Shown here: positions 8,298-17,333 of the stretch, piece by piece
How the letters are laid out: the number at the start of each line of letters is the position of its first letter
Numbering within the stretch: the first letter of the stretch is position 1
Assembly (NCBI GenBank): GCA_038209775.1
Contig: JBBQXK010000008.1
Location: forward strand, 52,480-116,479
Source of the DNA: JBBQXK01 sp038209775
GTDB lineage: Bacteria; Pseudomonadota; Alphaproteobacteria; Rhodobacterales; Rhodobacteraceae
Reading direction: 5' to 3'
Length of the DNA stretch: 64,000 nucleotides
Notes under the pieces: model-generated
The model's database searches: none
Told to the model about the DNA's origin: nothing
Seen by the model: only the letters and a program-made list of their open reading frames with translations
Translations under genes and position numbers: made by a program

Positions 8298-8918
8298 CTA
8301 TTCTTCGGGTGCGTCGTCGTCGCCCACATCTTCGACCACCAGCGCCGGTTTTGCCTTGCGTGCGGCGCGTTCGGCATCGGTCGGGGTGACCGGAACGCCG
8401 GTTGCGCCGACGAACTGCGGGTTGGGTGACGGTGTCGCACCCGAGGGCGGGAATGGCGTCAGCGACACCGCGCGGAAGATGTCCGGCCCAAGCGTGACGC
8501 CCGCGTCACCCACATCAACCTCGACCCGGTAGGGCAAGGGGATCGGGGCGCTGTAGGCGAAGAACACCAGCCTGGTGCCTTGATAGGCGGGCGCGGTGAT
8601 CCCTGCGAAATCGGGCATCCCGTGATCGCGCAGGCGGTAGACGCCGGCCTTCCACGCCGCACCCGGGTCTTCGCCCGCCACCTGTGCGCGATACGACGCC
8701 TCATACCCTGCCGGGTCGGTGATCACGCGGTAATCGGTGCCGCTGGCAAAATGCGCCACTGCGCGCGCCATGGACGTGGCCGCATCCGGATGCAGCAGGC
8801 CCGGCGCCGCCGCCACCAGTGCGGCCAGCGAGCCGACTTCGGTATCGCCTTCGACGATGACCACGCTCTGGCTTGCGTCGTCCACGCCGAGAACCACCTG
8901 AGGAATGCCGTCTGTCAT
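8298..8918 (-). CDS. Hypothetical protein, partner of the papain-like protein
   Basis: The 206-residue product is not one I recognise. It has no signal peptide and no membrane helix. The first 60 residues (VVLGVDDASQSVVIVEGDTEVGSLAALVAAAPG) look like a small alpha/beta module. The middle (GVYRLRDHGMPDFAGITAPAY...RLVFFAYSAPIPLPYRVEVDVGD) is strand-rich, and the last 60 residues are a proline-rich, then acidic, disordered tail (VVEDVGDDDAPEE). It begins 28 bp after the stop of the 1258-aa gene on the same strand, with AAGGAAAAAC before the ATG, so both are probably one operon. It may be a chaperone, inhibitor or adaptor for the large protein, but this is inferred only from position. Confidence 0.65.
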   Translation of the reverse strand: MTDGIPQVVLGVDDASQSVVIVEGDTEVGSLAALVAAAPGLLHPDAATSMARAVAHFASGTDYRVITDPAGYEASYRAQVAGEDPGAAWKAGVYRLRDHGMPDFAGITAPAYQGTRLVFFAYSAPIPLPYRVEVDVGDAGVTLGPDIFRAVSLTPFPPSGATPSPNPQFVGATGVPVTPTDAERAARKAKPALVVEDVGDDDAPEE

Positions 8919-8946
8919 GTGTTTTTCCTTTTTGTATCAGGTGTTG

Positions 8947-11900
8947 TCAGTCGATCTTCGCCCATTCGGCATCAATCCAGTCGCGCGTGACCTTTATCAA
9001 AGACCCGGGCGGCACGATTTTCTGCCACATGACCGGATCGCCTGTGTTGGGATCAGGTGCGATGACAAAGAACCTGTGATCCGCGCCGCTGCCCCAGTTG
9101 GTATCGGCAATCACAAACTCGGGTGCGCCGAGGTCGGTCATCATCCGCTGGGTCAGCTTGTCGGTCAGGACCTTTTCATAGGCGGCGGCCTCTTCGACCT
9201 TGCGCTTGTCGAAATCGGTGTCCGACACCACTTCACCCTTGTCGGTCTTGCCCTTCTTCCAGTCCGCGGCATCCTTGTCACCGCGGATCTTGTTGGCGTC
9301 CTTGCTTGCCGCCTTGACGGCAGCCGTCAGTTCGGCCGGGGTTACCGGAGCCGTCGGTTTGTGGGCGGCGATGCCGTCGGTGTAGGCCTTTTTGAGTTCG
9401 GGGGTCTTTGCCCCGTCAAGCCAGGGCTGCAGTTCCTTCATGAACATCTCGACCGCCTTGTCGACGGGCACCTTGGTGTCGCGCAGATCGCGGCCGGGTT
9501 TCAGAAGATTGTCCTCCATCGCCTTGTCGCGCTTGGTCTGGGTGTCGCCCTTGAGTTTGTCCAGCGACGGGTGGTTCGGCAGGGCGTTGAAGCCGTGCAT
9601 GCCGACGGTGCGCAGGGTGATCATGTCGTCGGTCTTGCCGGTCATGCCGGTCATAAAGCCCGCGAGAAGATCCTTGGTGCGGGTGGGCTCATCCGGTGGC
9701 GGTTTACCGGCCCCGGCGGTCATCTGCGTTTGGCTCAGGGTGGCACCGTGCAGGGCCTGCGTCGCTTCGGTGGTCTGGCCGCCGCTGCCAAGTTCCCAGG
9801 GCAGGTATTCATCGTCTTTCGCGGCGCCGAACACCTGGGTTACGGCGTTGATGAAGGCGTCGGATTTCACATGATCCTTGACCGTGGCAGCCTCGGGCGC
9901 ATCCTTGTCGATGCCAAGGGATGCCAATGCGACGGTTGTCATCGCTTCGATGAAGTCTTCCTTCTTGCGGATTTCCTTTTCGGGGCTGAGCAGCTTGAGG
10001 ATATAGCGCCCGCGATCGGACGAGCCGTCGTTGCTGTCTTTGACCTCGTCCATCGGGTCGTAGATGAAGCTGAAGGCCGCGGCCACGTCACCCTTCAGCT
10101 TGGTCAGGCGCAGCGCCGCTTTCTTGTCTTCCTCTTCTTGCTTCTTTTTCTGTTCTTCGGGCGGCAAGCCGCTGTTTCCAGACAGGTTCTTGGTCTTGAT
10201 CGCGTCGCTCAGCGTGGTCAGGCCCGCGTTGTTGGCTGACCCGAGGCTGGCCTTGGTGGAACTGGTGGCGCGCTGTGCGGTCGAGGTGGCCAGCGAATAT
10301 TCCCAACTGCGCATGACCGGATCGTCGCCGGGGGGCGTGTTGGTGACGACGGCCACTTCGGGGCCAAAGGGCGGCTTGTACTTGCCGGTGCCCGCGATCT
10401 GGGCATAGGCCCCCATCGCGCCCAAGGGATCGGTTTCGCGCATCCGCCGCGTCGGTGCCGTGGAAAAGCACGATCCGACCGGCCCCTGATCCAGAGGTTT
10501 GAGCATCGAGGCCATGACCGAATTGCGGACGTCGTCCTTGTCCACCGCATCGGTATCGCCCTTGCCCGTGGCGCGGCGGACAAGGCTTTGTGCATTGGGA
10601 TCAGTCGGTTCCGGCACACCCTTCAAGATATCGCCGGCCTTTGTCGCGTTGGCGGGATCCTTGAGGAACCCTACGGTCTTGAGCATATGCGACGACAGCG
10701 CCGGGCGCGGGTTCGACAGGACATCGGGGTTGAACAGCGCGTCGCCGATGGCACCCTTGGCCTCGTCGCTGTCAACATCGACTGACCCGTCGTCCTTGAC
10801 CATGGCTTTGCCGACCGACATCGTCCGGCGCTGTTCAAGTTCGCCAAAGCTGCCCGATCCCGCCTCACCCGTCGGATCATCACCGAACTGGCGACCGGTG
10901 GCCATGTAGCCATCGATCCGGTCAAAGTATTCCGGGCCGACGCTGCCACCCATCTTTAGCAACTGGTCGGCGTACTTTGCCGAATATTCCTCGGACATCG
11001 TCGAGGTGCCGTCGGTGAACCCTGCATCCTTGAGGTCGATCATCTTGCCAAGGTTGCCCGCCACCGCCTCGTGGTGATCGCCGGTACGGACGGATTCGAG
11101 GGCCGTGGCCGTCAGGTCGGGGTCGCGGCTCGCACCCTTGATGATTTCCAGCGCCCCCCCGCCCGAGAATTTCTTGGGTGCGTTTGGCGACAGCGGACCG
11201 GTCGTGATCGCATCTTCGATCACCTTCTTGCCCTTGGCGGCCTTTTCATAGGCTTGCGCCTTGGACAGCGCCGCCTGCGCGTCGGCGATGGCCTTTTGCG
11301 CGGCCTTGACGGCCTTGTTGCGCTTGCCGCCCTTGCGCATCGCGTTGGCGTCTTCAAGGGCCTGTTGCGCATCCGACAGCAAGGTCTTGGCGGCGCCGGT
11401 ATCTTCGGATGCCTTGGCCAGCACCTCGGGGGTGATTTCGATGTCACCGCCCAGGGTTTCGTCAAAATCCTGAAGTGCCGCCTGCGCGGCAAGTGCGGCC
11501 TCGGGATAGTCGCCCGCGATGGCCAGAAGTTTGGCGTTGTCCTTCACGAACTCGGCCGCCTTGCCGAGACCGTCCTTGACCGCCTGGCTGATCTTGTCGA
11601 CCAGCGACATCACGTCACCCACGATGCCGCCACCGCCTTCAACGGTGTCTTCAGTCTTTTTGCCGCCAAAGACGCCCTTCACCGTTTCCTTGATCTTCTT
11701 GAAGATGTTGCCATCACCCGCGCCGTCACCTTCGGGGCCTGCCAGTCCGTCGCCCTGCGGCGGGCCACCGGCGTTGTCGTTGCCCTGCGGCGGCGGCGGT
11801 GCCGTTGGCGGCTGCACGCCGGTGTCGCCCGGCTGGGCCTTGGCGAGTTCCGAGGTCGCCATGTTGCGCAACAGCGACAGGATCTGTCCCGATTTCTTGA

Positions 11901-12723
11901 GGTCACGCTCAATCTCGGCCTTGAACATGCCGATAAGCGAGGTCACCTTGCCGGTCACAGCCTTGTCCGCACCTTGAAGCAACGTGCGAAGATCGCCGCC
12001 CATCACACTGAATTCCTGCACAAGCTTTTCGCGCAGACCAGCCTCGTTCTCACCGCTGTTGTTGCCGCCGCCGGCCAATTGCCGCAGACCGGCCTCAACC
12101 GCCTCGATCAGCTTTTCAGCGCGGTCAAGGCCCGCATTTGCCATCTCGGTGGCGGCGGTCTGGACGGCCTTTGACAGCTTGTCGACACCCGGCAGGGCGC
12201 GGGCAGCGGCGTCGCGCAACTGGGGCACGATTGCCTTGATGCGGTTCGCCAGCGCCGCCTTGCGCGCGGCATCGGGATCGTCCTGCGTCTGGGCCGCCTC
12301 GGCCACGGTTTCGGCAACCGCGACCTCATTCCCCTCGGTCACTTCGACGTTGCCGTCGTCATCGCTGTCTTCGATGCGCTGGCCGTTCGGCAGGATCACC
12401 ACCACCTTCAGCGGCAGTTTCATCGACATGAAGTGCTTTTTGGCCAGTTTCGGCAGGTTGGCAGGGAATTCGTCTGTCGTGACCGTCATCTCCAGCGTCT
12501 TGCCAGAGGCGGTCATCGTGCCCGTCATCGAAATGGCGGGAAGGCCGCCTGCATCCTTGGCGGCGCGGAACATGACATCGCAGCTTTTCAGCGGATGCGC
12601 CTTGAGAACCACGCCCTCTTTTGCCTTGAGAAGGGCAAAGTTATGGGGCTTTTTCTTGCAGTCCCTGACGATCTCTTCCAGTTCGGCAACCGAATTGCCG
12701 ATCGTGGCGTCATCCTTGGCCAT
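8947..12723 (-). CDS. Very large protein with papain-like cysteine-protease motifs
   Basis: A 1258-residue protein of unknown family. Start ATG 12723 is chosen over an upstream open frame (to 12801) because GGAGGG lies 6 nt before it. Order of regions: a compact alpha/beta N-terminal domain (1-120); long Ala/Lys-rich helices; a Pro/Gly linker (about 298-338); more helices (to about 560); then the candidate protease part. The motif LDQGPVGSCF places a nucleophile-like Cys752 in a papain/C1-like context. Far downstream, DTNWGSGADHRFFVIAPDP gives Asn1209, Trp1210, His1216 and a following strand with Asp1222, the usual His-plus-strand end of papain-like folds. About 460 residues separate Cys and His, including a KKKQEEEDKK coiled coil near 850. 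No signal peptide or membrane helix is seen, so it is cytosolic or exported by a leaderless route. Protease activity is an inference. Confidence 0.7.
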   Translation of the reverse strand: MAKDDATIGNSVAELEEIVRDCKKKPHNFALLKAKEGVVLKAHPLKSCDVMFRAAKDAGGLPAISMTGTMTASGKTLEMTVTTDEFPANLPKLAKKHFMSMKLPLKVVVILPNGQRIEDSDDDGNVEVTEGNEVAVAETVAEAAQTQDDPDAARKAALANRIKAIVPQLRDAAARALPGVDKLSKAVQTAATEMANAGLDRAEKLIEAVEAGLRQLAGGGNNSGENEAGLREKLVQEFSVMGGDLRTLLQGADKAVTGKVTSLIGMFKAEIERDLKKSGQILSLLRNMATSELAKAQPGDTGVQPPTAPPPPQGNDNAGGPPQGDGLAGPEGDGAGDGNIFKKIKETVKGVFGGKKTEDTVEGGGGIVGDVMSLVDKISQAVKDGLGKAAEFVKDNAKLLAIAGDYPEAALAAQAALQDFDETLGGDIEITPEVLAKASEDTGAAKTLLSDAQQALEDANAMRKGGKRNKAVKAAQKAIADAQAALSKAQAYEKAAKGKKVIEDAITTGPLSPNAPKKFSGGGALEIIKGASRDPDLTATALESVRTGDHHEAVAGNLGKMIDLKDAGFTDGTSTMSEEYSAKYADQLLKMGGSVGPEYFDRIDGYMATGRQFGDDPTGEAGSGSFGELEQRRTMSVGKAMVKDDGSVDVDSDEAKGAIGDALFNPDVLSNPRPALSSHMLKTVGFLKDPANATKAGDILKGVPEPTDPNAQSLVRRATGKGDTDAVDKDDVRNSVMASMLKPLDQGPVGSCFSTAPTRRMRETDPLGAMGAYAQIAGTGKYKPPFGPEVAVVTNTPPGDDPVMRSWEYSLATSTAQRATSSTKASLGSANNAGLTTLSDAIKTKNLSGNSGLPPEEQKKKQEEEDKKAALRLTKLKGDVAAAFSFIYDPMDEVKDSNDGSSDRGRYILKLLSPEKEIRKKEDFIEAMTTVALASLGIDKDAPEAATVKDHVKSDAFINAVTQVFGAAKDDEYLPWELGSGGQTTEATQALHGATLSQTQMTAGAGKPPPDEPTRTKDLLAGFMTGMTGKTDDMITLRTVGMHGFNALPNHPSLDKLKGDTQTKRDKAMEDNLLKPGRDLRDTKVPVDKAVEMFMKELQPWLDGAKTPELKKAYTDGIAAHKPTAPVTPAELTAAVKAASKDANKIRGDKDAADWKKGKTDKGEVVSDTDFDKRKVEEAAAYEKVLTDKLTQRMMTDLGAPEFVIADTNWGSGADHRFFVIAPDPNTGDPVMWQKIVPPGSLIKVTRDWIDAEWAKID

Positions 12724-12768
12724 CAATTCCCTCCAAAACGGCAGGTTCCGGGGCCGGTCACGCACAAT

Positions 12769-12781
12769 TTCCGGTACGGAA
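12769..12781 (-). promoter_or_regulatory. Palindrome upstream of the papain-like gene
   Basis: A perfect inverted repeat TTCCG-GTA-CGGAA lies 46 bp upstream of the start of the 1258-aa gene. Its position and symmetry fit a dimeric repressor site or a start-proximal operator. A second symmetric motif, TGTCA-N6-TGACA, lies at 12890-12905 next to the aroB stop. The 185-bp gap 12724-12908 otherwise shows only GC-rich inverted repeats around 12850-12880. Confidence 0.3.
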
Positions 12782-12908
12782 CAGATCACAACAATCGTCA
12801 TGTCCTAGCATGCTGCCGGTCGGCCTGTAAACCGGCTTGATCGGGTTTCCGGTCACCGGGCAAGCCCGGGGGCGCGCGGAAATTCTGTGTGTCAACTGTA
12901 TGACAGGA

Positions 12909-14015
12909 CTAGGATAATTCATCTTGAAGAAGGGTCTGCACCGATTGGGGCGGTACATTCTCTGCGACGAAGGCCTGCCCGATCCCGCGTGCCAGCACAA
13001 AGCGCAGGCGTCCGTCGATCACCTTCTTGTCCTGCCCCATCAGTGCCAGCAGCGCCGCCGCATCGGGCAGGTCGCCCGCAATGTCGCGCAGGCCCGATTT
13101 CATGCCCATCGCCACCAGATGCGCGCGCACGCGGCCAGGCTCTTCCTGCGCGTACAGGCCCAGCCGTTGGCTCAGATCAAAGGCCAGACCACAGCCGATG
13201 GCCACCCCTTCGCCATGCAGCAGCCGGTCGGAGTATCCGGTGGCCTTTTCCAGCGCGTGACAGAAGGTGTGCCCAAGGTTCAAAAGCGCGCGCTCGCCTT
13301 CTTCCGTCTCATCCCGTTCGACGATGCCCGCCTTCATCTGAACCGAGCGCAGGACGGCATGCTGGCGCAGGTCGCGGTTGCCAAGGGCTATGGCCGGGCC
13401 GTTGACCTCAAGCCAGTCGAAAAAGCCTGCGTCCCCGAGAAGGCCATACTTCACCACTTCGCCGTACCCCGCCAGAAGGTCGCGGCGCGGCAGCGTATCC
13501 AGAAGGGCGATGTCGGCCAAGACCAGCGAAGGCTGGTGAAACGCGCCGACCAGGTTCTTGCCCTGCCCCGTGTTGATGCCGGTCTTGCCGCCGACCGAAC
13601 TGTCAACCTGTGCCAGAAGCGTTGTGGGGATCTGCACGAAGCGCACACCGCGGCGCAGGATGGCGGCGGCGAACCCCACCAGATCGCCGATAACGCCGCC
13701 GCCAAAGGCAACGACGACATCGCGACGCTCGACCTTCGCCTCCAAGAGCCATTCGACACAGCGGGCAAGCTGAGCCCAGCCCTTGGTCGCCTCGCCTGCA
13801 GGCAAGACCAGCGCCTGCACCGCGATGCCCTGGGCGGCAAAGGCACTGCGCAGCCGGTCCAGATGCAGCGCTGCGACGGTCTCGTCGGTCACCACCGCCA
13901 CCCGCGGCCGCGTCAGAAGGGGGGCTATTTCCGCACCCGCGATATCGGTCAGACCGGGGCCGATCCGCACGTCATAAGACCGGGCACCCAGTGCCACGCG
14001 AACGACATCGATCAT
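12909..14015 (-). CDS. aroB: 3-dehydroquinate synthase
   Basis: AroB is the second shikimate-pathway enzyme, cyclising DAHP to 3-dehydroquinate in an NAD+- and metal-dependent reaction. The 368-residue protein shows the NAD-binding GGGVIGDLVGF, the metal/active-site block QIPTTLLAQVDSSVGGKTGIN, and LNLGHTFCHALE carrying a metal-binding His. The start ATG overlaps the stop of aroK by 4 bp (ATGA), showing translational coupling in an aroK-aroB operon read on the minus strand. Confidence 0.96.
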   Translation of the reverse strand: MIDVVRVALGARSYDVRIGPGLTDIAGAEIAPLLTRPRVAVVTDETVAALHLDRLRSAFAAQGIAVQALVLPAGEATKGWAQLARCVEWLLEAKVERRDVVVAFGGGVIGDLVGFAAAILRRGVRFVQIPTTLLAQVDSSVGGKTGINTGQGKNLVGAFHQPSLVLADIALLDTLPRRDLLAGYGEVVKYGLLGDAGFFDWLEVNGPAIALGNRDLRQHAVLRSVQMKAGIVERDETEEGERALLNLGHTFCHALEKATGYSDRLLHGEGVAIGCGLAFDLSQRLGLYAQEEPGRVRAHLVAMGMKSGLRDIAGDLPDAAALLALMGQDKKVIDGRLRFVLARGIGQAFVAENVPPQSVQTLLQDELS

Positions 14016-14557
14016 GTTGGCTCCAGCACATCAGGGCGGTTAAGGGCCAGCGCGGTTTCGACCTTGCGCGCCATGCCGTCAACCGAAAGATCGGTTTCCG
14101 AATCCACCGCCAGATCGGCCAACGCATAGACCGGCGTGCGCGCGGCATAAAGGGTGGCAAGGGTTTCGCGGGGGTTGGCGGTGCGCAACAGTGGCCTTGT
14201 GGATTTGTGGCGCACCCGCGACCACAAAAGATCAAGGTCGGCGCGCAGCCAGACCGACACGCCGTGCGCCGCAATCTCGGCCCGGTTCGGTTCCGCCATG
14301 AACGCACCACCGCCGGTCGACAGCACGCAAGGCGCGCCGCGCAACAGGCGGGCGATCACCTGCGCCTCTTTCAGGCGAAAGAACGGCTCGCCATCGCGGG
14401 CAAAGATTTCAGCGATGCTGCGATTGGCGGCGCGCACAATCTCGTCATCGGAATCAAGGATCGGCACGCCCAGATTGCGCGACAGGGCCGTGCCGATGGC
14501 CGTCTTGCCGGCACCCATCATGCCGACCAGCACCACCGACTTCAGCAACCGACCCAT
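14012..14557 (-). CDS. aroK: Shikimate kinase
   Basis: A 181-residue P-loop kinase that phosphorylates shikimate at O3 with ATP. Walker A is GMMGAGKTAIG (about residues 12-22), the substrate-binding Asp is in ILDSDDEI, and the shikimate-binding GGGAF block (LSTGGGAF) and lid Arg region (HKSTRPLL) are present. It is first in the minus-strand aroK-aroB operon and overlaps aroB by 4 bp. The gene upstream is divergent, with a 151-bp gap (14558-14708) that must hold both promoters. Confidence 0.96.
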   Translation of the reverse strand: MGRLLKSVVLVGMMGAGKTAIGTALSRNLGVPILDSDDEIVRAANRSIAEIFARDGEPFFRLKEAQVIARLLRGAPCVLSTGGGAFMAEPNRAEIAAHGVSVWLRADLDLLWSRVRHKSTRPLLRTANPRETLATLYAARTPVYALADLAVDSETDLSVDGMARKVETALALNRPDVLEPT

Positions 14558-14708
14558 CCGCGCCGCCCCCGGCTGTTACGGCGGTCCCTTGCCGCCCTGC
14601 CCGCTTTTGTGCCTGAATGGCGTGAACCCGGATGAAATGCCATATACAATCCGAAATGACAGGCGCAGGACCAAACCTGTGCCGCCAATGAGTGCAGGCA
14701 GGGCGGAC

Positions 14709-14843
14709 ATGGGACGGATCATCAAGGCGGTGGCGGTGCTGGTGGTGCTGGGGTTCATCGGGCTGACGGCCTATGCCTATCTGGCCGACCTGACGCCCGC
14801 GCAGACCGAGGTGACCAAGCCGGTGGTGCTGGATGGGCAATAA
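14709..14843 (+). CDS. Small single-pass membrane protein
   Basis: A 44-residue protein: a short positively charged N-terminus (MGRIIKA), one membrane helix (VAVLVVLGFIGLTAYAYLA) and a polar tail ending KPVVLDGQ. The ATG lies 151 bp from the divergent aroK start. Its stop overlaps the start of the next gene by 11 bp, so it is probably the first gene of a small-protein / secreted protein / xerD operon. Function is unknown. Confidence 0.7.
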   Translation: MGRIIKAVAVLVVLGFIGLTAYAYLADLTPAQTEVTKPVVLDGQ

Positions 14844-16371
14844 GGCGCGGATGGCGGTTCTGTCGCTGGTCTTGGCCGGGCCGCAGGCGGCTTGGGCCGA
14901 AGCGCCGATGTCGGCCATCGACTGGCTGTCCGAATCGGTATCGACGGCTGCCGTGGCCGTGGCCCCGGCCGAGCCGCCGGTGTCGGGGCCTGTCACAGTG
15001 CCCGAGGTGGCGGTGACGGTGCTGGGTCAGCCCACGCTTGATGCGGCGGGGGTGCTGCCGTCATCGGTCACCGGCCTGCCGCGCGCGCTGTGGGGGCTGG
15101 GGCGGACGGATGAGATTGTGGCCGAACTGGCGGTCGACCGGTCTGATGTGCTGCCGGCGCTGAAGGGCATGCTGTTGACCGTGCTGCTGGCCGAGGCCGA
15201 GGCGCCGGCCGACAGCAACGGCAAGGGCGCGCTGTTGCTGGCGCGGCTGGACAAACTCTTGGCACTGGGCGCGCTGGATCAGGCCGAGGCGCTGTTGCAG
15301 GCGGCGGGCGTGGCCAGCCAGCCCGACCTTTTCCGCCGCACGTTCGATGTGGCACTGTTGACCGGAACCGAGGACCGGGCCTGCGAGACGATGCGGTCCA
15401 CTCCGAACCTTGCGCCGACGTTTCAGGCCCGCATCTTCTGCCTTGCCCGCTCCGGTGACTGGAATGCCGCCGCCCTTACCTTACGCACCGGCGTGGCGCT
15501 GGGGCACCTGACGCCCGCGAACGAGGCGCTGTTGTCGCGGTTTCTGGACCCTGCCCTGTCCGACGGCGCGCCACCCCTGCCCCCGCCCCATCCGGTGACG
15601 CCGCTTGACTGGCGGATGATGGAGGCCATCGGCGAGACGCTGCCCACCGGCAACCTGCCCCTTGCCTTCAGCCATGCCGAGTTGCGCGACACTGCCGGCT
15701 GGAAAGCCCAGATCGAGGCGGCCGAGCGTCTGTCGCGGGCGGGGGTGGTGGCGCCGAACCTGCTGCTGGGTCTGTATACCGCACGGTCTCCGGCGGCATC
15801 GGGCGGCGTGTGGGACCGGGTGGCGGCGTTCCAGCGGTTTGACGCGGCGCTGACGCGCGGCGATGTGGTGGCGCTGGACACCGCCCTGCCCCGCGTCTGG
15901 AACGGCATGGTCGAGGCCGAACTGGAGGTGCCGTTCGCACAGCTTTACGCCGAGGCGTTGATGCGGCAACCGCTGACCGGGCCTGCGTCGGACCTCGCCC
16001 TGCGCATCGCCCTTCTGGCACCGCAATATGAAAAGGCGGCACTGACGCGCGATCCGGGGGGCGATGCGGTCGAGGCGTTCCTGTTGGGCGTGGCGCGGGG
16101 TGATGTGGCGGGGCTGACCGCGCCCGATTCGCTGGCGCGCGCCATTGCGGCCGCCTTTGCCGCCCCCGATCCCGGGCCGGACCTGTCGGCGTTGCTGGAT
16201 GGCAACCGTCTGGGCGAGGCGATCCTGGGGGCCATCGACCGGGTTGCGCTGGGCGTTCAGGGCGATCTTTCGGGGGTGACGCAGGGGCTGTCACTGCTGC
16301 GCCGCGTGGGGCTTGAGGATGTGGCGCGGCGCACGGCGCTTGAGTTGCTGCTGCTGGAGCGGCGCGGATGA
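14833..16371 (+). CDS. Secreted conserved hypothetical protein upstream of xerD
   Basis: A 512-residue protein with an N-terminal signal peptide (MAVLSLVLAGPQAAWAEA, cleavage near residue 22), then an Ala/Leu-rich, probably all-helical periplasmic body. The helical pairs (AALTLRTGVALGHLTPANEALLSRFLDP and similar) resemble degenerate TPR-like repeats. I recall only poorly characterised relatives beside xerD in Rhodobacterales. It overlaps the small gene before it by 11 bp and xerD after it by 4 bp (ATGA), so the three are translationally coupled. A role in the envelope is an inference. Confidence 0.75.
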   Translation: MGNKARMAVLSLVLAGPQAAWAEAPMSAIDWLSESVSTAAVAVAPAEPPVSGPVTVPEVAVTVLGQPTLDAAGVLPSSVTGLPRALWGLGRTDEIVAELAVDRSDVLPALKGMLLTVLLAEAEAPADSNGKGALLLARLDKLLALGALDQAEALLQAAGVASQPDLFRRTFDVALLTGTEDRACETMRSTPNLAPTFQARIFCLARSGDWNAAALTLRTGVALGHLTPANEALLSRFLDPALSDGAPPLPPPHPVTPLDWRMMEAIGETLPTGNLPLAFSHAELRDTAGWKAQIEAAERLSRAGVVAPNLLLGLYTARSPAASGGVWDRVAAFQRFDAALTRGDVVALDTALPRVWNGMVEAELEVPFAQLYAEALMRQPLTGPASDLALRIALLAPQYEKAALTRDPGGDAVEAFLLGVARGDVAGLTAPDSLARAIAAAFAAPDPGPDLSALLDGNRLGEAILGAIDRVALGVQGDLSGVTQGLSLLRRVGLEDVARRTALELLLLERRG

Positions 16372-17318
16372 CCGTGCCCGACGATGCGCAGCGCTGGATT
16401 TCGACCTTTCTCGATGCGCAGGCGGCCGAGCGGGATGCGGCGCGGAACACCCGGCTGGCCTATGGCCGTGACCTTCTGGATTTCGCGGGGTGGCTGGCGC
16501 ACCGCAATGCCGATTTCGCCGGGGCGACGCGCGCCACCGTCGAAAGCTATCTGGTCGGCTGCGACGCGCAGGGCCTGTCCAAGGCCACCCGCGCCCGGCG
16601 GTTGTCGGCGATCCGGCAGTTATACCGCTTTGCCGTCGAGGAGGGCTGGCGCAGCGACAACCCTGCGATCCGCATCACCGGGCCGGGGCGCGATGCGACG
16701 CTGCCGCAGACCCTGACCCTGCCCGAGGTCGAGGCGATCCTGACTGCCGCCCGCGATACCGGGCGCAGTCCCGGCGACCGTCTGCGCAACATCTGCCTTT
16801 TTGAGATGGCCTATGCCACCGGCATGCGTGTGTCGGAACTGGTGGAACTGCCCGTGGTCGCCGCGCGCGGAAACCCTGCGATGATCCTCGTGCGCGGCAA
16901 GGGCGGGCGCGAACGCATGGTGCCGCTGTCGACCCCCGCCCGCGCGGCACTTGGCGATTGGCTGGTCCACCGCGATCAGGCCGAAGAGGTCGCGCGCAAG
17001 ACCGGCACGCCGCCGTCCCGCCACCTGTTCCCCGGGCGCGGCGAGGCCGGGCACCTGACGCGCCAGCAGATGTTCATGCTGGTCAAAGAGGTGGCGCTTG
17101 CCGCCGGTGTCGATCCCGCCCGGGTGACGCCCCACACCCTGCGCCACGCCTTTGCCACGCACCTTCTGGCGGGGGGGGCAGATTTGCGGGTGATCCAGAC
17201 GCTTCTGGGCCATGCCGACCTTTCCACCACCGAGATTTACACGCATGTGCTGGACGACCACCTCAAAGCCCTTGTATTCGACCACCACCCCCTGGCGCGC
17301 GACCCTGTCACCGACTGA
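16368..17318 (+). CDS. xerD: Site-specific tyrosine recombinase XerD
   Basis: A 316-residue tyrosine recombinase that resolves chromosome dimers at dif with XerC. The N-terminal SAM-like domain (RNTRLAYGRDLLDF...) is followed by the catalytic domain with Arg154 (ATGMRVSEL), Lys178 (RGKGGRERMV), His256 and Arg259 (HTLRHAFATHLL), His282 (LLGHADLSTTEIY) and nucleophile Tyr291. All catalytic residues are present and the length is typical, so it is the housekeeping enzyme rather than a phage integrase. It is coupled to the upstream secreted-protein gene by a 4-bp overlap. Confidence 0.93.
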   Translation: MTVPDDAQRWISTFLDAQAAERDAARNTRLAYGRDLLDFAGWLAHRNADFAGATRATVESYLVGCDAQGLSKATRARRLSAIRQLYRFAVEEGWRSDNPAIRITGPGRDATLPQTLTLPEVEAILTAARDTGRSPGDRLRNICLFEMAYATGMRVSELVELPVVAARGNPAMILVRGKGGRERMVPLSTPARAALGDWLVHRDQAEEVARKTGTPPSRHLFPGRGEAGHLTRQQMFMLVKEVALAAGVDPARVTPHTLRHAFATHLLAGGADLRVIQTLLGHADLSTTEIYTHVLDDHLKALVFDHHPLARDPVTD

Positions 17319-17333
17319 ACCATCAGGAACATC

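Noticed and set aside
11071..12174. Plus-strand open frame within the papain-like gene
   Set aside because: Low-complexity translation antisense to a long real gene, with no start signal.
8270..12810. tRNA-Gln 3' end repeated as an att site near 12803 (TCCTAGC)
   Set aside because: Only about 7 bp match, expected by chance. No integrase is present, so insertion at the tRNA is unproven.
16368..17318. Tyrosine recombinase as sign of a mobile element
   Set aside because: All features and context fit housekeeping XerD; no att repeats or phage genes are near.
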